A stretch of 16,614 nucleotides of DNA, from the NCBI GenBank assembly GCA_045603585.1, contig JAZUMK010000009.1, positions 1 through 16,614 of the forward strand, in the 5' to 3' direction. Position 1 is the stretch's first letter; each line of letters begins with the position of its first letter. The position numbers and the translations under genes are program-made. This DNA comes from SFEL01 sp045603585. GTDB taxonomy: Bacteria > Bacillota > Clostridia > Christensenellales > CAG-138. Below the pieces are notes generated by a model. The model worked only from the letters and a program-made list of their open reading frames with translations. It searched no databases and had not been told where the DNA came from. Positions 1-6,012 of this stretch are shown here, piece after piece.

Positions 1-114
1 AAAATAACTTTCATATGCAAATTTTGACGCAAAAAAATATTGGCGGTCATATTATATAGCAACTTGGCATCCTAATGTAGATTTTTTGGATGCAGGAAAG
101 GAATATCTGTATAA

Positions 115-732
115 ATGAGCGCAAGAATCAACTATGTTGACAGAAGCAGAAACCGCAGGGGCTGTGCCGAACCTGCCGATAGCAATGGGGAAGGGCTGCT
201 TATCTCTGCGGGAACCGCAGATGAAAACAGCTGCCGGGATGACGGCTGGGATAAGGATAAGGAGGGCTGCGGCTGCGGAAGAAGCGTGGATTTCTGCGAG
301 ACTGTGACCCTTCATGAATCCTTCGACCCCTGCAGCATAAGCAGCTCGGCCACAAGTATCGCCTATGACACGTCTTTCCTTGGGTATACGGTGGAAGAAC
401 TGACCATGAATGCAAGCCTGCCCTGCGGCTGCTCCTGCCCCGTGGATGTGTACCGCATAAGCCTTACAGGAGCAATTCCCTATATTGTGAATATCGGCAA
501 GGTGGAAAGCTGCTGCGGCGAGCCGGTATGCCTGTCTATTCAGGGCAGCACCATGGTGGATGAGGTGGTAGGCTATGCCTGCGGCAGCAATCAGCCAGAG
601 CTGGGAGATATTTCCTGCTGCAGCGTCATCCCCGAGATAAAGGTTGCGGTAAAGCCCTGCGGATGCAGCGGAAAAACCAATGTTACCGTATACGGCAAGT
701 TCACCTTTTCTGACCTGCCTGTGCTTTGTTAA
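115..732 (+). CDS. Cysteine-rich hypothetical protein (205 aa)
   Basis: I do not recognise this protein. It has 18 cysteines in 205 residues, many clustered: CxC at 52/54, a C-x-C-x-C run at 104-108, CC at 133/134 and 168/169, CxC at 182/184, and Cys as the last residue. The first ~60 residues are polar and charged with no signal peptide. Residues ~75-205 alternate polar and hydrophobic stretches as a beta-sandwich would. A purine-rich site (AGGAAAGGA, 94-102) precedes ATG 115 with a rather long spacer of 12. It is monocistronic, with a strong terminator just after the stop. Cysteine pairs of this kind occur in cross-linked spore-coat or surface proteins and in metal binders; either is inference only. 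The ORF itself is convincing from length, ribosome site and terminator. Confidence 0.75.
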   Translation: MSARINYVDRSRNRRGCAEPADSNGEGLLISAGTADENSCRDDGWDKDKEGCGCGRSVDFCETVTLHESFDPCSISSSATSIAYDTSFLGYTVEELTMNASLPCGCSCPVDVYRISLTGAIPYIVNIGKVESCCGEPVCLSIQGSTMVDEVVGYACGSNQPELGDISCCSVIPEIKVAVKPCGCSGKTNVTVYGKFTFSDLPVLC

Positions 733-750
733 TCATTCTATCCACGGCAT

Positions 751-779
751 ATGCGGACTGAGCAGGTCCGCATTTTTTT
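751..779 (+). terminator. Intrinsic terminator of the Cys-rich gene
   Basis: A perfect 8-bp stem (ATGCGGAC at 751-758 with GTCCGCAT at 766-773) and a 7-base loop, followed directly by a run of T. It sits 18 bases after the stop at 732. Confidence 0.85.
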
Positions 780-786
780 GCATTGA

Positions 787-808
787 TTCTGCATATACTA
801 ATGCAGAA
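787..808. promoter_or_regulatory. Palindromic operator-like site upstream of tspO
   Basis: A perfect inverted repeat of 8 bases per arm (TTCTGCAT, 787-794, and ATGCAGAA, 801-808) with a 6-base spacer. The spacer overlaps a -10-like TATACT (794-799). No good -35 is visible at the normal distance. The site is 27 bases before the tspO start, the usual place for a dimeric repressor or activator. The bound protein cannot be named from sequence. Confidence 0.4.
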
Positions 809-834
809 ATAATAGGCTCAGGAGAGGATTCCGC

Positions 835-1302
835 ATGGGCAAAAAGGTAAAGACATATGCCGTATCCATAGCTGTCGCGCTGGCGACAGGCGGGATTTCG
901 GCCCTGCTTACTATGGACAGCATGGAGAAATATCAGGTATTGGATCAGCCGCCGCTTTCGCCGCCGGGCTGGGTGTTTCCCATAGTATGGAGCGTATTGT
1001 TTGTATTGATGGGGATAGGCGCGGCGATGGTTTACCTGAGCGGATCGCCGTCAAGAAAGGAAGCTCTTGCCGCATATGGGCTGCAGTTTTTTGTGAATTT
1101 CTTATGGCCGATACTGTTCTTTTTATTGGAAGCAAGATTGTTTGCGTTTTTATGGCTGGTGCTTCTGCTTGTGTTGGTAATATGGATGACGGTATCCTTT
1201 GCAAGGATAAATAAAACCGCAGGCCTTTTGCAGCTGCCTTACATACTATGGCTGATTTTTGCGGGGTATCTGAATCTGGGGGTATATCTTCTGAATGGAT
1301 AG
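835..1302 (+). CDS. tspO: TspO/MBR family integral membrane protein
   Basis: A 155-residue, five-helix protein of the TspO/peripheral benzodiazepine receptor family, which binds porphyrins and related tetrapyrroles and is linked to stress responses; the exact role in Firmicutes is unsettled. The family pattern is clear: PPLSPPGWVFPIVWSVLF near residues 39-56 (loop 1 into helix 2), FVNFLWPILFF in helix 3, and PYILWLIFAGYLNLGVYLLN at the C-terminus. Length is typical. The start is ATG 835, with a GGAGAGGA ribosome site just upstream. It appears monocistronic, between a terminator at 751-779 and a hairpin at 1352-1375. The palindrome at 787-808 suggests dedicated regulation. Confidence 0.93.
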   Translation: MGKKVKTYAVSIAVALATGGISALLTMDSMEKYQVLDQPPLSPPGWVFPIVWSVLFVLMGIGAAMVYLSGSPSRKEALAAYGLQFFVNFLWPILFFLLEARLFAFLWLVLLLVLVIWMTVSFARINKTAGLLQLPYILWLIFAGYLNLGVYLLNG

Positions 1303-1351
1303 CACATGGCCGTATCCTTCGAATTTCCATTTTCTTCTTGCGGCAAAAACC

Positions 1352-1380
1352 AAGGGGCACACTATGATGCCCCTTATTAT
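1352..1380. terminator. Bidirectional terminator between tspO and tRNA-Ser
   Basis: Stem AAGGGGCA (1352-1359) with TGCCCCTT (1368-1375) and an 8-base loop. The plus strand continues with TTATTATTT after it. The minus strand continues with TTGGTTTTTG, so it can end both tspO and the convergent tRNA transcript. Confidence 0.7.
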
Positions 1381-1381
1381 T

Positions 1382-1470
1382 TGGCGGAGACGGTGGGATT
1401 CGAACCCACGTGCGCTTGCGCGCTAACTGATTTCGAGTCAGCCCCGTTATGACCACTTCGATACGTCTCC
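1382..1470 (-). tRNA. tRNA-Ser (anticodon CGA)
   Basis: On the minus strand the gene runs from GGAGACG (acceptor 5' side, 1470 downward) to CGTCTCC, discriminator G and an encoded CCA at 1384-1382. The anticodon stem is GCTGA/TCAGT with a CTCGAAA loop, giving anticodon CGA, which reads UCG serine codons. The long variable arm (a GCGC-AA-GCGC type hairpin) is the class II feature of serine tRNAs. The T-loop has GGTTCGAATCC. It starts 20 bases after the stop of the small membrane-protein gene on the same strand, so both may share a transcript. Confidence 0.96.
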
Positions 1471-1490
1471 ATATATTGTTGTATTTTGCT

Positions 1491-1655
1491 TTAGCCCTTC
1501 AGCATCATCAGCAGGGTAAGCACGCTGTAGACTGCCAGAAGACCGCCAAAAAGCAGCATGCTGCGGGAGGTATTGTGCAGGCGGGGCGATTTACGGGTAT
1601 ACAGCCCTGCTCCGATGAATATTGCAGCCAATGCGGCGGACATTCCCAAAGACAT
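1491..1655 (-). CDS. Small hydrophobic membrane protein (54 aa)
   Basis: A short minus-strand ORF of 54 residues beginning MSLGMSAALAA. It has two hydrophobic stretches (about residues 4-18 and 33-50) separated by a basic segment (YTRKSPRLHNTSRS), as expected of a two-helix hairpin membrane protein with a positive inside loop. An in-frame ATG exists at 1667 (58 residues), but the AAGGA/GGGG ribosome site overlaps that codon and is correctly spaced for ATG 1655. A good promoter lies upstream (1685-1713). I do not recognise the family. tRNA-Ser follows 20 bases downstream on the same strand. The start choice and promoter make it likely real. Confidence 0.6.
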   Translation of the reverse strand: MSLGMSAALAAIFIGAGLYTRKSPRLHNTSRSMLLFGGLLAVYSVLTLLMMLKG

Positions 1656-1684
1656 ATTATTCCCCATCCTTAAAAGCTTATATT

Positions 1685-1713
1685 ATTTTAATGTACAATA
1701 CGGCTTTTATCAA
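1685..1713 (-). promoter_or_regulatory. Sigma-A type promoter for the 54-aa protein and tRNA-Ser
   Basis: Minus strand: -35 TTGATA (1713-1708), 17-base spacer, -10 TAAAAT (1690-1685). This is close to consensus with ideal spacing. Transcription would start near 1678, about 23 bases before ATG 1655. Confidence 0.6.
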
Positions 1714-1781
1714 GGGCGCAATAAAAAAAGACGGCTTTAACCTGATGGAGCGTATATATTGGCACATTTTTTGGCAGGAGG

Positions 1782-1790
1782 TGATATAAT
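1782..1790 (+). promoter_or_regulatory. Extended -10 promoter for the macrodomain gene
   Basis: TGATATAAT at 1782-1790 is a consensus extended -10 (TGnTATAAT). The -35 is poor: TTGGCA at 1759-1764 is 20 bases away. The extended -10 may compensate. The predicted leader is about 70 bases and contains a small GCGCC/GGTGC hairpin before the ribosome site. Confidence 0.5.
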
Positions 1791-1866
1791 CATATATAGT
1801 TTAATTAATATAACAAAACTAATGGGAAACGTCAGGCGCCTTTTATAGGTGCGGAGGGAGGTACTT

Positions 1867-2913
1867 ATGCCGCTGCATATTGTGAGAAATGATATTACAA
1901 AAATGAAAGTGGATGCCATCGTAAACGCCGCGAACAGCACCCTGCTGGGGGGCGGTGGTGTGGATGGGTGCATTCATAGGGCGGCAGGCCCCGAATTGCT
2001 GGCGGAATGCGAAACCCTTGGCGGCTGTCCCACCGGCGGAGCAAAGATCACCGGCGCAGGAAAGCTGCCCTGCAGATACGTTATCCATGCGGTGGGCCCA
2101 CGCTGGATGGGCGGCGGCCACGGCGAGCGGGAGGCGCTGATCTCCTGCTATAAAACCTCTCTCGAATTGGCAAGGGAAAAGGGCTGCGAAACAGTGGCCT
2201 TTCCGCTGATTTCTTCAGGTATATTCGGCTATCCGAAGGATCAGGCCCTGCGTGTGGCAATTGAGACCATCAGCGCATTTCTCATGGAAAACGAAATGAC
2301 TGTGTATATGGTCATATTCGATAAAAACGCCTATCAGATAAGCAGCAAGGTTTTTGCGGATATAGAAGAATATATTGATGACAAATATGCCGCGGCGCAT
2401 ATTGAAAACCGCAGCGAGCGGCTGCAGTTTGAGCTTGCAAGGGAAGAAAAATTCCGCAGGAAATACTACAGCAGCAAGCCCAACTATAGCGGAGAGGAAT
2501 GCTGCATCCCGATGGCATCTGCCCCCGCTTTAACGGCAAAGGCAGAGTCGATTGAGGAGGCATTGAGCCGGATAGATGAAAGCTTTTCCGAAATGCTGCT
2601 GAGAAAAATCACTGAGGCAGGCATGACGGATGCCCAATGCTACAAAAAGGCAAACATAGACCGCAAGCTTTTTTCCAAGATACGCTCGGATAAGCTGTAT
2701 AAGCCCAGCAAGCCCACTGCGCTGGCCTTTGCAATTGCATTGGAGCTGAGCCTTGATGAAACCAGGGACATGCTGCAAAAGGCGGGCTATGCCCTGTCCC
2801 GGTCAAACAAATTTGACATAATAATCGAATACTTTATTGAAAACAAAAACTACGACATATTCCAGATAAACGAGGCGCTGTTTGCCTTTGATCAGAATCT
2901 TCTGGGAGCGTAA
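1867..2913 (+). CDS. Macrodomain protein with C-terminal helical domain
   Basis: A 348-residue two-domain protein. Residues ~4-165 are a macrodomain, the fold that binds ADP-ribose and often removes ADP-ribose or acetyl groups from its conjugates. Diagnostic parts are NDIT (8-11), NAAN (20-23), the GGGGVDG loop (28-34) and SSGIFGYP (116-123). A charged linker (~175-235) follows. The C-terminal domain (~240-348) is all-helical with a possible DNA-binding look (DRKLFSKIRSDK at 265-276, then helices with conserved-looking SLDETRDMLQKAGYAL). ATG 1867 is chosen over GTG 1849 because GGAGGGAGG (1852-1860) lies 6 bases before it. A VWA gene follows on the same strand. I recall this macrodomain plus C-terminal extension from other Firmicutes, but know of no assigned function. 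Confidence 0.9.
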   Translation: MPLHIVRNDITKMKVDAIVNAANSTLLGGGGVDGCIHRAAGPELLAECETLGGCPTGGAKITGAGKLPCRYVIHAVGPRWMGGGHGEREALISCYKTSLELAREKGCETVAFPLISSGIFGYPKDQALRVAIETISAFLMENEMTVYMVIFDKNAYQISSKVFADIEEYIDDKYAAAHIENRSERLQFELAREEKFRRKYYSSKPNYSGEECCIPMASAPALTAKAESIEEALSRIDESFSEMLLRKITEAGMTDAQCYKKANIDRKLFSKIRSDKLYKPSKPTALAFAIALELSLDETRDMLQKAGYALSRSNKFDIIIEYFIENKNYDIFQINEALFAFDQNLLGA

Positions 2914-2957
2914 TTTGTCGCCTGCCATGCGACCGAACCGTGTTTGCAATATTCTAC

Positions 2958-2999
2958 AATATGACTGTAAGCAAAAGGCTTACGGTCATATTTTGTTTT
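2958..2999 (+). terminator. Terminator or attenuator between macrodomain and VWA genes
   Basis: A 15-bp stem with one G-U pair (2958-2972 with 2978-2992) and a 5-base loop, followed by TTTTGTTTTA. It ends just before the VWA ribosome site (AAGGAGGA, about 3000-3007). No convincing promoter lies between it and the VWA start, so VWA expression probably depends on read-through. Confidence 0.75.
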
Positions 3000-3015
3000 A
3001 AGGAGGATATTTAAT

Positions 3016-3663
3016 ATGAAGAAAGGCCTTACCGAAATTGTATTTATACTGGATCGCAGCGGTTCTATGGCAGGATTGGAGAACGATACCATCGGCGGCT
3101 TCAATTCCATGATTGAGAAGCAGAAGGACGAGGCGGGCGAAGCCCTTATTTCCACCGTGCTGTTCAATAACGAGAGCAGCGTGATCCACGACAGGGTAAA
3201 GGTGCAGGATGTAGCACCCATGACCCGCAGGGAGTATTTCGTCGGGGGCAGCACATCTCTGCTGGATGCCATAGGCGGGGCGATACACCATATCGGCAAT
3301 GTACATAAATACGCAAGGGAAGAGGATATCCCCGAGCACACCCTGTTTGTGATCACCACTGACGGCATGGAAAACTCCAGCCATCAGTATTCAAGCGACA
3401 GGGTGAAGGAGATGATCGAGAGACAAAAGAGCAGATACGGCTGGGAATTTCTGTTCCTTGGAGCCAATATAGACGCAGTGGAAACCGCTTCCCGCTTCGG
3501 CATAGGCGCTGACAGGTCTGTGAATTATCACAGCGACAGCAAGGGAACCGAGCTTAATTACAGGGTAGTGAGCGAGGCGATCTGCAAGGTCAGGGCCAGC
3601 ATGCCTCTGCAGGCGGACTGGAAGATGGATATCGAAGAGGACTACGCAAGCCGCAGCAAATAA
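3016..3663 (+). CDS. von Willebrand factor A (VWA) domain protein, TerY-like
   Basis: A 215-residue cytosolic VWA domain protein with no signal peptide or membrane segment. The metal-ion-dependent adhesion site is complete: DRSGS (D13, S15, S17), GGST (T80) and TTDG (D116), so Mg-dependent binding of a partner protein is expected. The domain fills almost the whole chain; the last ~30 residues are a polar tail. Similar single-domain VWA proteins (TerY group) occur in stress and tellurite-resistance-type loci. An ideal AAGGAGGA ribosome site precedes ATG 3016. It lies 102 bases after the macrodomain gene on the same strand, which suggests joint function, but no ter genes are visible in the window. 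Confidence 0.9.
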   Translation: MKKGLTEIVFILDRSGSMAGLENDTIGGFNSMIEKQKDEAGEALISTVLFNNESSVIHDRVKVQDVAPMTRREYFVGGSTSLLDAIGGAIHHIGNVHKYAREEDIPEHTLFVITTDGMENSSHQYSSDRVKEMIERQKSRYGWEFLFLGANIDAVETASRFGIGADRSVNYHSDSKGTELNYRVVSEAICKVRASMPLQADWKMDIEEDYASRSK

Positions 3664-3687
3664 AAAAGGGGCATCAGCCCCTTTTTT
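3662..3687. terminator. Bidirectional terminator between VWA and MFS genes
   Basis: A6-GGGGC at 3662-3672 pairs with GCCCC-T6 at 3677-3687 around a 4-base loop. The symmetrical A and T runs allow it to stop both convergent transcripts. The MFS stop codon (3686-3688) overlaps it. Confidence 0.88.
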
Positions 3688-5089
3688 ATGCCTTTTTATG
3701 TATGCGTGGCAGCAGCTGAACCACAGCTATGCCTGCGCCTACGCAGATAAGCTCCACTATGGCCAGCATTCGTATGGATGCCACGGCAGCCATTGCTTCG
3801 GATGCACCGGCGGTAATTTCGGCGGTGATGCGGTTGGTAAACATGGGCACGAATACCGCAACGCCAAAGGGAGCGGCCAGGTCACGGAAAAGGCCGTATG
3901 TGCCTGTGCCTGCGCCTGCCTTTTCCGAAGGCACGCCGGAGAGGGCCACCTTCATGAATATCGTACCGTTTGCCCCAAGGCCAAAGCCCAGTATGCCCAG
4001 AGACAGGGCAAGTATCAGAATGGAAGCATTTTCCGTGAACAGCAGCATAAGGCCGCAGCCTGCGCCGGTCAGCAGAAGGGACAAGGTAAGTATCAGCTTG
4101 GGCTCCCGCTTATCCGCCAGCGGCCCCAGCAGGAATGCGCCCAGCGCCATGCCGATGTACATTATGGATATGGAATAGCTGGAGATGATGGTATTCTCCG
4201 GCTGGGTGTACATGAGGAAAACGATGATATTCGTCATGTTCGCCTGCATCAGGCCCTGGGTGAGAAACAGGGCGGCCACAGACAGCAGAAAGGCCTTCCG
4301 GGCAATAAAGCTGCCCTGAAGTATGGGATTCTCCGCCCGCTTTTCCGCATAAATAAGGCCAAACAAAGCTGCTGCGGCGGCAATAAGCACGATTATAAAG
4401 GGAGAAGAGCTCCAGCCGAAATTCTGACCGAAGGAGGGTATGCACAGCACAAGGCTGAAAAATACCAGTATCAGCCCGCCGCCCAGCCGGTCAAAGCCGG
4501 AAAGTCCCCGGGGAGAAGGAATATTATGCTCCTTGAAGAACATGCAGGCGGCGAATATGATGGCGCATATGCCAACGCATACCCACATCATTGCACGCCA
4601 GCCATATCCATTGATGATCAGCCCTCCCAGAGTGGGGCCGAATACCACCGACCCGCTGGACAGTATCATATACAGCGAAAAGCCCTTTGCAATGCGGCTG
4701 GGAGGGAATTCTGCGAGGATATAGGCCATTACCACCGGGGCGATTGCCGCAGAGCCTATGCCGACTACAAAGCGGGCAACCAGCATAAACAGCAGGCTGG
4801 GGGCTATGGCAGTAAGCAGATTGCCGAGGGAATAAACCAATATGCCCAGCATTAGGGTCTTTCTGCGGCCGATGGCATCTCCAAGCTTGCCCAGAACAGG
4901 TGCGCAGGCGGCGGTGGACATGGCGGTTGCAAGGGCGGTCCAGGTGGCGTTGTTGTAGGGCAGGCCAAGGTCGCTTACAAAGGCGGGCCCCAGCACAGCG
5001 GAAAAACCGCCCACCAGTCCCACCAGAGCCGCCGCGAGAGCATAGGGGATAAATCCCCTGATATAGTCTTTTTTTATTGCATTTTCCAT
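3686..5089 (-). CDS. MFS transporter, 14-helix drug:H+ antiporter type (DHA2-like)
   Basis: A 467-residue major facilitator protein. Motif A (GKLGDAIGRRKT, about 67-78) lies between helices 2 and 3. A motif C-like SGSVVFGPTLGG (about 145-156) in helix 5 marks the drug/proton antiporter branch. Two extra helices in the middle, between helices 6 and 7, suggest the 14-helix DHA2 layout. Substrate is unknown; proton-driven efflux of hydrophobic compounds is the family norm. The reading frame opens upstream at 5221, but ATG 5089 is chosen because AGGAG is 8 bases before it and the upstream stretch is not membrane-like. Its leader holds a long stem at 5109-5138. It is monocistronic, converging on the VWA gene. 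Confidence 0.92.
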   Translation of the reverse strand: MENAIKKDYIRGFIPYALAAALVGLVGGFSAVLGPAFVSDLGLPYNNATWTALATAMSTAACAPVLGKLGDAIGRRKTLMLGILVYSLGNLLTAIAPSLLFMLVARFVVGIGSAAIAPVVMAYILAEFPPSRIAKGFSLYMILSSGSVVFGPTLGGLIINGYGWRAMMWVCVGICAIIFAACMFFKEHNIPSPRGLSGFDRLGGGLILVFFSLVLCIPSFGQNFGWSSSPFIIVLIAAAAALFGLIYAEKRAENPILQGSFIARKAFLLSVAALFLTQGLMQANMTNIIVFLMYTQPENTIISSYSISIMYIGMALGAFLLGPLADKREPKLILTLSLLLTGAGCGLMLLFTENASILILALSLGILGFGLGANGTIFMKVALSGVPSEKAGAGTGTYGLFRDLAAPFGVAVFVPMFTNRITAEITAGASEAMAAVASIRMLAIVELICVGAGIAVVQLLPRIHKKA

Positions 5090-5108
5090 GGGCAGTACTC
5101 CTGTAATG

Positions 5109-5138
5109 CGCCGGATAAAGCCGCAGCTTTGCCCGGCG
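5109..5138 (-). promoter_or_regulatory. Stem-loop in the 5' leader of the MFS gene
   Basis: CGCCGG (5109-5114) pairs with CCGGCG (5133-5138); after a one-base mismatch and a T-G pair, AAAGC (5117-5121) pairs with GCTTT (5126-5130). No T-run follows in the minus direction, so it is not a simple terminator. It ends shortly before the AGGAG site of the MFS gene and could modulate translation or mRNA stability. Confidence 0.45.
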
Positions 5139-5174
5139 TTCTTTTGATGTAGTATGCCCGGAATAAAAGAAATG

Positions 5175-5193
5175 TTCCGCTCAATTTGCGGAA
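5175..5193. promoter_or_regulatory. Inverted repeat upstream of the MFS gene
   Basis: TTCCGC (5175-5180) and GCGGAA (5188-5193) form a perfect 6-base inverted repeat with a 7-base spacer, in the promoter region between two divergent genes. Operator-like, but short enough to arise by chance. Confidence 0.25.
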
Positions 5194-5251
5194 AAGAAAA
5201 ATGTGTTATTTGCAAAAGCAATAACGGCCGCTTTATATCATTTATCTGAAT

Positions 5252-5280
5252 TTAACAGAAAAATACATACATGATATTAT
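5252..5280 (+). promoter_or_regulatory. Strong promoter for the 136-aa gene
   Basis: -35 TTAACA (5252-5257), 17-base spacer, -10 TATTAT (5275-5280) with an upstream TG (5272-5273), making an extended -10. Transcription would start near 5287, giving a ~50-base leader. Confidence 0.65.
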
Positions 5281-5339
5281 ATCTATGTACGTAAATGCAC
5301 CAAACACCACAAAATACAACATAAAAGGAGACTTACCAC

Positions 5340-5750
5340 ATGTCCATTTCCCTGGAATACGCACTTGCCAACAAGGAACAGCCTGCAGTTCTGTGCTGCC
5401 GCGCCGAAGCAGGCATCACCATCACCGAGCACAACCTTGAAGATCCCGCCATCTTTGACGACCTCATCGAGACCGGCCTGCTGGATATTACCGGCGCTCT
5501 GACCATCGGTCAGGTACTCAATGCCAAGCTCACCGGCACCTATGATTCCCTCACTCCCCTCACCGCCGAAAAGGTAGAGGGCATTAACGAGGGCGGCGCA
5601 GAGGCCGAAGAAGCTCCCGCTGAGGCCGCTCCCGCAGCAGAAGTAGCAGTTGGCGGCTCCGTAGAGGGCGCAGAGGTAAAGGTATGCGGCGGCGTACTGG
5701 TACTCAACATCGCCGAGGGCAAGGGCATCCACATCGAGCTGCCCATCTAA
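5340..5750 (+). CDS. Small acidic protein of unknown function (136 aa)
   Basis: I do not recognise this protein. Residues 1-82 look like a compact alpha/beta domain with adjacent cysteines at 19/20. Residues ~84-105 are a linker rich in Glu, Ala and Pro (AEEAPAEAAPAAE), like the flexible linkers of carrier proteins. Residues ~106-136 alternate hydrophobic residues like two or three beta strands and carry Cys116. There is no signal peptide or membrane segment, and the chain is strongly acidic. AAGGAG (5325-5330) sits 9 bases before ATG 5340. A near-ideal promoter, regular codon use and a strong terminator suggest an abundant monocistronic product. A scaffold, carrier or subunit that docks through its tail would fit, but this is inference. 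Confidence 0.75.
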   Translation: MSISLEYALANKEQPAVLCCRAEAGITITEHNLEDPAIFDDLIETGLLDITGALTIGQVLNAKLTGTYDSLTPLTAEKVEGINEGGAEAEEAPAEAAPAAEVAVGGSVEGAEVKVCGGVLVLNIAEGKGIHIELPI

Positions 5751-5768
5751 CAGCGAATAGGGTTTAGC

Positions 5769-5797
5769 AGGGCGGTCCAAAAGGGCCGCTCTTTTTT
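5769..5797 (+). terminator. Intrinsic terminator of the 136-aa gene
   Basis: A 10-bp stem with two G-U pairs (5769-5778 with 5783-5792) and an AAAA loop, leading into T6. It begins 19 bases after the stop at 5750. Confidence 0.85.
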
Positions 5798-5830
5798 ATT
5801 TGCCGCAGAAAAAACATTTTTTACCATATA

Positions 5831-5910
5831 TTTGCACGAAAATATATTTAGTTTGCAAAAAATATAAATTAATGGAAATGCAAGCTAAAAATATTATTTT
5901 CATATTGCAA
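5831..5910. repeat. AT-rich leader with repeated TTTGCA/TGCAA motifs
   Basis: TTTGCA occurs at 5831-5836 and 5852-5857, 21 bases apart (two helical turns), each followed by an A/T-rich tract. The reverse-type motif occurs as ATGCAA (5878-5883) and TTGCAA (5905-5910). The whole 5800-6000 stretch is far more AT-rich than its surroundings. It could be a bent or multi-site regulatory region for the surface-protein gene. Confidence 0.3.
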
Positions 5911-5913
5911 ATG

Positions 5914-5942
5914 TTGATGATTTTCATTATGCTATATATATA
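5914..5942 (+). promoter_or_regulatory. Candidate promoter for the TasA-like surface protein
   Basis: -35 TTGATG (5914-5919), 17-base spacer, -10 TATATA (5937-5942). The surrounding TA repeat makes the exact -10 uncertain. The leader would be about 65 bases. Confidence 0.4.
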
Positions 5943-6012
5943 TATAAATTAATTACTGTATTGTAAGGGTGACCATTCATACAGGAACAAAAAATAAAAA
6001 GGGGAAGAAAAG

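Noticed and set aside
24..55. Promoter candidate TTGACG ... TATTAT before the Cys-rich gene
   Set aside because: The spacing is 20 bases, too long for a confident sigma-A promoter, and no extended -10 is present.
911..1456. Minus-strand open frame crossing tspO and the tRNA
   Set aside because: It runs through tRNA-Ser and opposite tspO, and has no protein-like domain.
1449..1673. Plus-strand open frame in the 1450-1670 stretch
   Set aside because: It starts inside the tRNA gene. The opposite strand has a hydrophobic 54-residue ORF with a ribosome site and promoter.
3698..4855. Plus-strand open frame opposite the MFS gene
   Set aside because: It has a low-complexity Gly/His/Gln-rich translation; the minus-strand transporter with motif A and membrane helices is the real gene.
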